From Pinguiococcus pyrenoidosus (lineage: Eukaryota > Sar > Pinguiophyceae > Pinguiochrysidales > Pinguiochrysidaceae), in the NCBI GenBank assembly GCA_019677205.1, contig JAAMXY010001378.1, positions 1 through 31,770 on the forward strand: a DNA stretch of 31,770 nt, in the 5' to 3' direction. The first letter of the stretch is position 1. Each line of letters opens with the position of its first letter. Positions 29,857-31,770 of the stretch are shown piece after piece. A model generated the notes under the pieces. The model searched no databases and was not told where the DNA came from. It was given only the letters and a program-made list of their open reading frames with translations. A program made the translations under genes and the position numbers.

Positions 29857-30548
29857 CCTTCGCTTCCGGCTCCGACGGTGACGAGAGTACCACTGGCCAC
29901 GAGTCGGTGACTTGCTCTGGCACGCCGGGCAGCAGCGCCAATGCCGCGCCCGCTTTCAAGTTTGAGCAGATCGAGCAAGCTGTGCAGTGGTGCAAGGAAG
30001 CAAACCTGCGGCCCTTGGTTGTGCTGAGCATGAAGTACTCCAAGGAGTCGTTCACGACCGGATTGCTGCGCCGCGGTGGACCCAGCCATAGGAAGACGCG
30101 GCTTGCGAAGACCCAGCAGTTCCAGCGGCTTACAGAGAAGGACACGCAGCTGCTTCGGAAATGGGAGGACGACGACATGCTCTTCCTGGTGAACCGCGGC
30201 GGCAACGATGACTGGTATTGGATGCTGGCCTGCGTTTCGCAGACCGGCCAGGATCCCTTCTTCATCAGCAACGATCAATTGCGCGATCACCGGTTGCGCC
30301 TTCTCGCCGAGCATGCCTTTGCCCGGTGGCAGGCGAACGCGCAGATAAACTTCTCCTTCGTGTCGAACCCGCGCAGTGCAAGTCCCGATCTGTACATCTA
30401 CGAACCGCCGGTCTGGAGCCGGGAGATTCACTGGGACGGAGAGAAGCGGTGGCACATCCCGAGCAGCACGCACGACTGGGCTTGTGTGCAAATGCCAACG
30501 CTGCCATCAGAAGAAGTTGGGGCCAGTGCTACGGAAGCGCAATCGTAA
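28653..30548 (+). CDS. PRORP: Protein-only RNase P (PRORP), predicted plastid-targeted
   Basis: PRORP cuts the 5' leader from precursor tRNAs without an RNA subunit. The intronless 631-residue ORF has all hallmarks: helical PPR-type repeats at about residues 70-250 (EYHALLNLCSS, FIFLVRACAQMGNPMEAFGV), a zinc site with Cys296 and Cys299 plus His601 and Cys611, and a NYN metallonuclease domain with Asp360 (VIIDAAN), Asp519 and Asp520 (GGNDDWYW) and Asp541 (SNDQLRDH). The four catalytic Asp match those of plant PRORPs. The leader, MGCWKWLPWLLVLLGQLLQ, is a signal peptide followed by PSSSFWASRPRHRR, a Phe-initiated basic transit peptide as in red-lineage secondary plastids. Start 28653 is the first ATG. 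About 70 Gly/Ser-rich residues interrupt the NYN domain just after Asp360. Confidence 0.93.
29781..29857 (+). repeat. AGC/GGC trinucleotide repeat coding for Ser/Gly
   Basis: A run of AGC and GGC codons with a pure AGC stretch at its end encodes a Ser/Gly tract inside the PRORP nuclease domain. The pure AGC part is expected to vary in length between individuals or strains. Confidence 0.92.
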
Positions 30549-31448
30549 CGAGCAACTCCTTGTTGTCGTTGCGTCTTCCACCGCAGCTCCAATCTCTCAC
30601 GTTTCTATGTTTTTTTTTATCTTTTACGACAGCCTTTGACCTCTGGCTGTGAACCGCCGCCTTCGCGTTCAACATCATGCGCCTTGCATTATAAAGATTC
30701 TCGCAGCCCAGAAGTGCTCTAAATGCAGTCAAGTGGGGATATTTACGGGAAAAAAAGACCACGCGAAAAGTTTTTGACTCCGTGAAGACGGGAGCAGGAT
30801 CAGGATGTTGTTGCTCCGAGTACTATTCATGGTTCCGCGCGCGCGCGCGTCGACTTGGACGCTGCCCCCCAAAGCCTCCAAGGGTGGACGTCAAGTGCTT
30901 TGGGCCCCCCTTTTGAGGACGGTGTGGCGTTTGCGGCGCGGGTCCTTCACTTGCCTTCCCTTCCAACCGAGACTCTCTTCCATCCCCCTGATTGGCGGAG
31001 AGCTTACAGAATCTGGACCAACGAGCTTCCTTTTCACCATTCCATAGGCTCCTCAATCTACCCAGAATCAATTCCCCATCCCCTTCAGCTCTCTCCATTG
31101 GTGGAAAGAGCGAAGTGAGTTTCAGTCTCTTAGCTTGTGGCCAATCGGAGTCCGAGACCCTGAGAGGAAGTTTCGCCTCAGCAGTTGTGCGTTGCGCCAT
31201 CGCAACCCCAGCGAGAGACAAAGTATTCGCTCTCGAAACCCCATCGGTGGCAGTGGAGAGGCGAGACAAAGGCTGTCTTGCAGCCGCTCACTGTGTCCCA
31301 ACCAAGGAGGCGCCCTGCTTGCATGTCGCTTTCAGTTGCCCCGAGGCGACGCCGATCTTAAAGAGGCTGACGTTGCCTGTTCCATCCCTTGAGCGCGTCG
31401 TGTTGCGTTGCTGCGAGGTTGAAAAGCCTCAGCCTCGACGTCGGCTAC
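30549..31448. other. Intergenic region with GC repeat and CCAAT-like words
   Basis: No convincing gene. It contains a (CG)n/(GC)n alternating run near 30835-30849. CCAAT-box cores occur on either strand: ATTGG at 30990 and 31097, and CCAAT at 31141. They lie 310-460 bp upstream of the next start codon, so they may mark that gene's promoter. Overlapping frames on both strands are typical of GC-rich non-coding sequence. Confidence 0.35.
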
Positions 31449-31770
31449 ATGGAGTCGGCAGCGAGCGAGTCGCCCGTTGCGCAGAAGCCCGCAGGCTCCT
31501 TCGAAGCTGAAGCGGACGAGATCTTGCGACTCTTGGCGGAAGGAGAGGCCTTGGGATCCGAGGGCACCCCCAAGCTGCCGGAGAGCGACACGCGGTCTGG
31601 AGAGGGGGAGCCACTTCGCAGCCCTGCGGCCTCTGTGAGCAAGCTTGCGCGCATCTGGGAGTCCGCCAGGCAGAGCGGCTCAGGAGACCGAAAGGCCTTG
31701 TTCGAAAGCTTCGAGGCCGCCTTCCACGGCGACGACGAGGCCAAGGCCGAGCAAGGAGAGGGGGAGGTCG
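31449..31770 (+). CDS. 5' part of an unknown gene, runs off the window
   Basis: The frame is open from the ATG at 31449 to the window edge (107 codons). It begins MESAASESPVAQKPAGSFEA and continues with acidic, Ser- and Glu-rich sequence including ADEILRLLAEGEALGSEG, LARIWESARQSGSGDRKALF and FEAAFHGDDEA. Third-position GC bias and the helical amphipathic pattern support real coding. No family can be assigned from this part. Confidence 0.6.
   Translation, partial: MESAASESPVAQKPAGSFEAEADEILRLLAEGEALGSEGTPKLPESDTRSGEGEPLRSPAASVSKLARIWESARQSGSGDRKALFESFEAAFHGDDEAKAEQGEGEV

Overview
The window is nuclear DNA of a eukaryote. Its genes carry GT-AG introns, almost all of them short (about 32-155 nt). 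No rRNA, tRNA, CRISPR array or bacterial-style operon was seen. The gene set suggests a flagellated alga with a secondary plastid. It holds a plastid-type enoyl-ACP reductase with a leader, a protein-only RNase P whose leader is a signal peptide followed by Ser-Ser-Ser-Phe (the Phe-containing cleavage motif of red-lineage secondary plastids), mitochondrial branched-chain ketoacid dehydrogenase subunits, a V-ATPase assembly factor and an axonemal Piercer-like protein. A cryptophyte such as Guillardia would fit, but this is inference and the sequence alone does not prove it.

Layout, left to right. 0.4-4.0 kb: a large PDK1/AGC-like kinase with a helical N-terminal region (+). 4.0-5.85 kb: decayed sequence that includes a broken copy of that N-terminal region. 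6.3-7.7 kb: a spliced PH-like protein and a basic ORF (-). 8.5-9.6 kb: an acidic Pro/Ala/Glu-rich protein with an N-myristoylation-type start and 42-nt exons (+). 9.8-10.5 kb: a six-exon gene of unknown function with tiny introns (-). 10.7-11.1 kb: VMA21 (+). 11.2-12.3 kb: a MGRN1/LOG2-type RING E3 ligase (-). 12.8-14.2 kb: plastid FabI (+). 14.4-15.0 kb: a Piercer-like protein cut by a 48-N assembly gap (-). 15.5-16.6 kb: BCKDH E1-beta (-), and 16.8-18.3 kb: BCKDH E2 (+), divergent from one 211-bp spacer. 19.2-19.6 kb: a small membrane protein (-). 19.9-20.6 kb: an unresolved spliced ORF (+). 20.6-22.5 kb: a DCAF4-like WD protein (+). 23.2-24.2 kb: a secreted GH16 glucanase (-). 24.9-25.3 kb: a small, possibly mitochondrial protein (+). 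25.6-28.3 kb: a five-exon coiled-coil (BAR/F-BAR-like) plus SBF2-domain protein (-). 28.7-30.5 kb: organellar PRORP (+). From 31.4 kb: the 5' end of another gene (+).

From about 8.5 kb on, most genes alternate in strand, forming divergent pairs (194-657 bp spacers) and tight convergent pairs. The clearest functional link is the E1-beta/E2 pair, two subunits of one mitochondrial complex (leucine, isoleucine and valine breakdown) sharing an intergenic region. FabI (plastid fatty-acid elongation) and PRORP (tRNA 5' maturation) are the two organelle-targeted housekeeping genes. Exon joins below were worked out by eye from splice motifs, frame and family fit. Where no family guides the join, the model is marked tentative.
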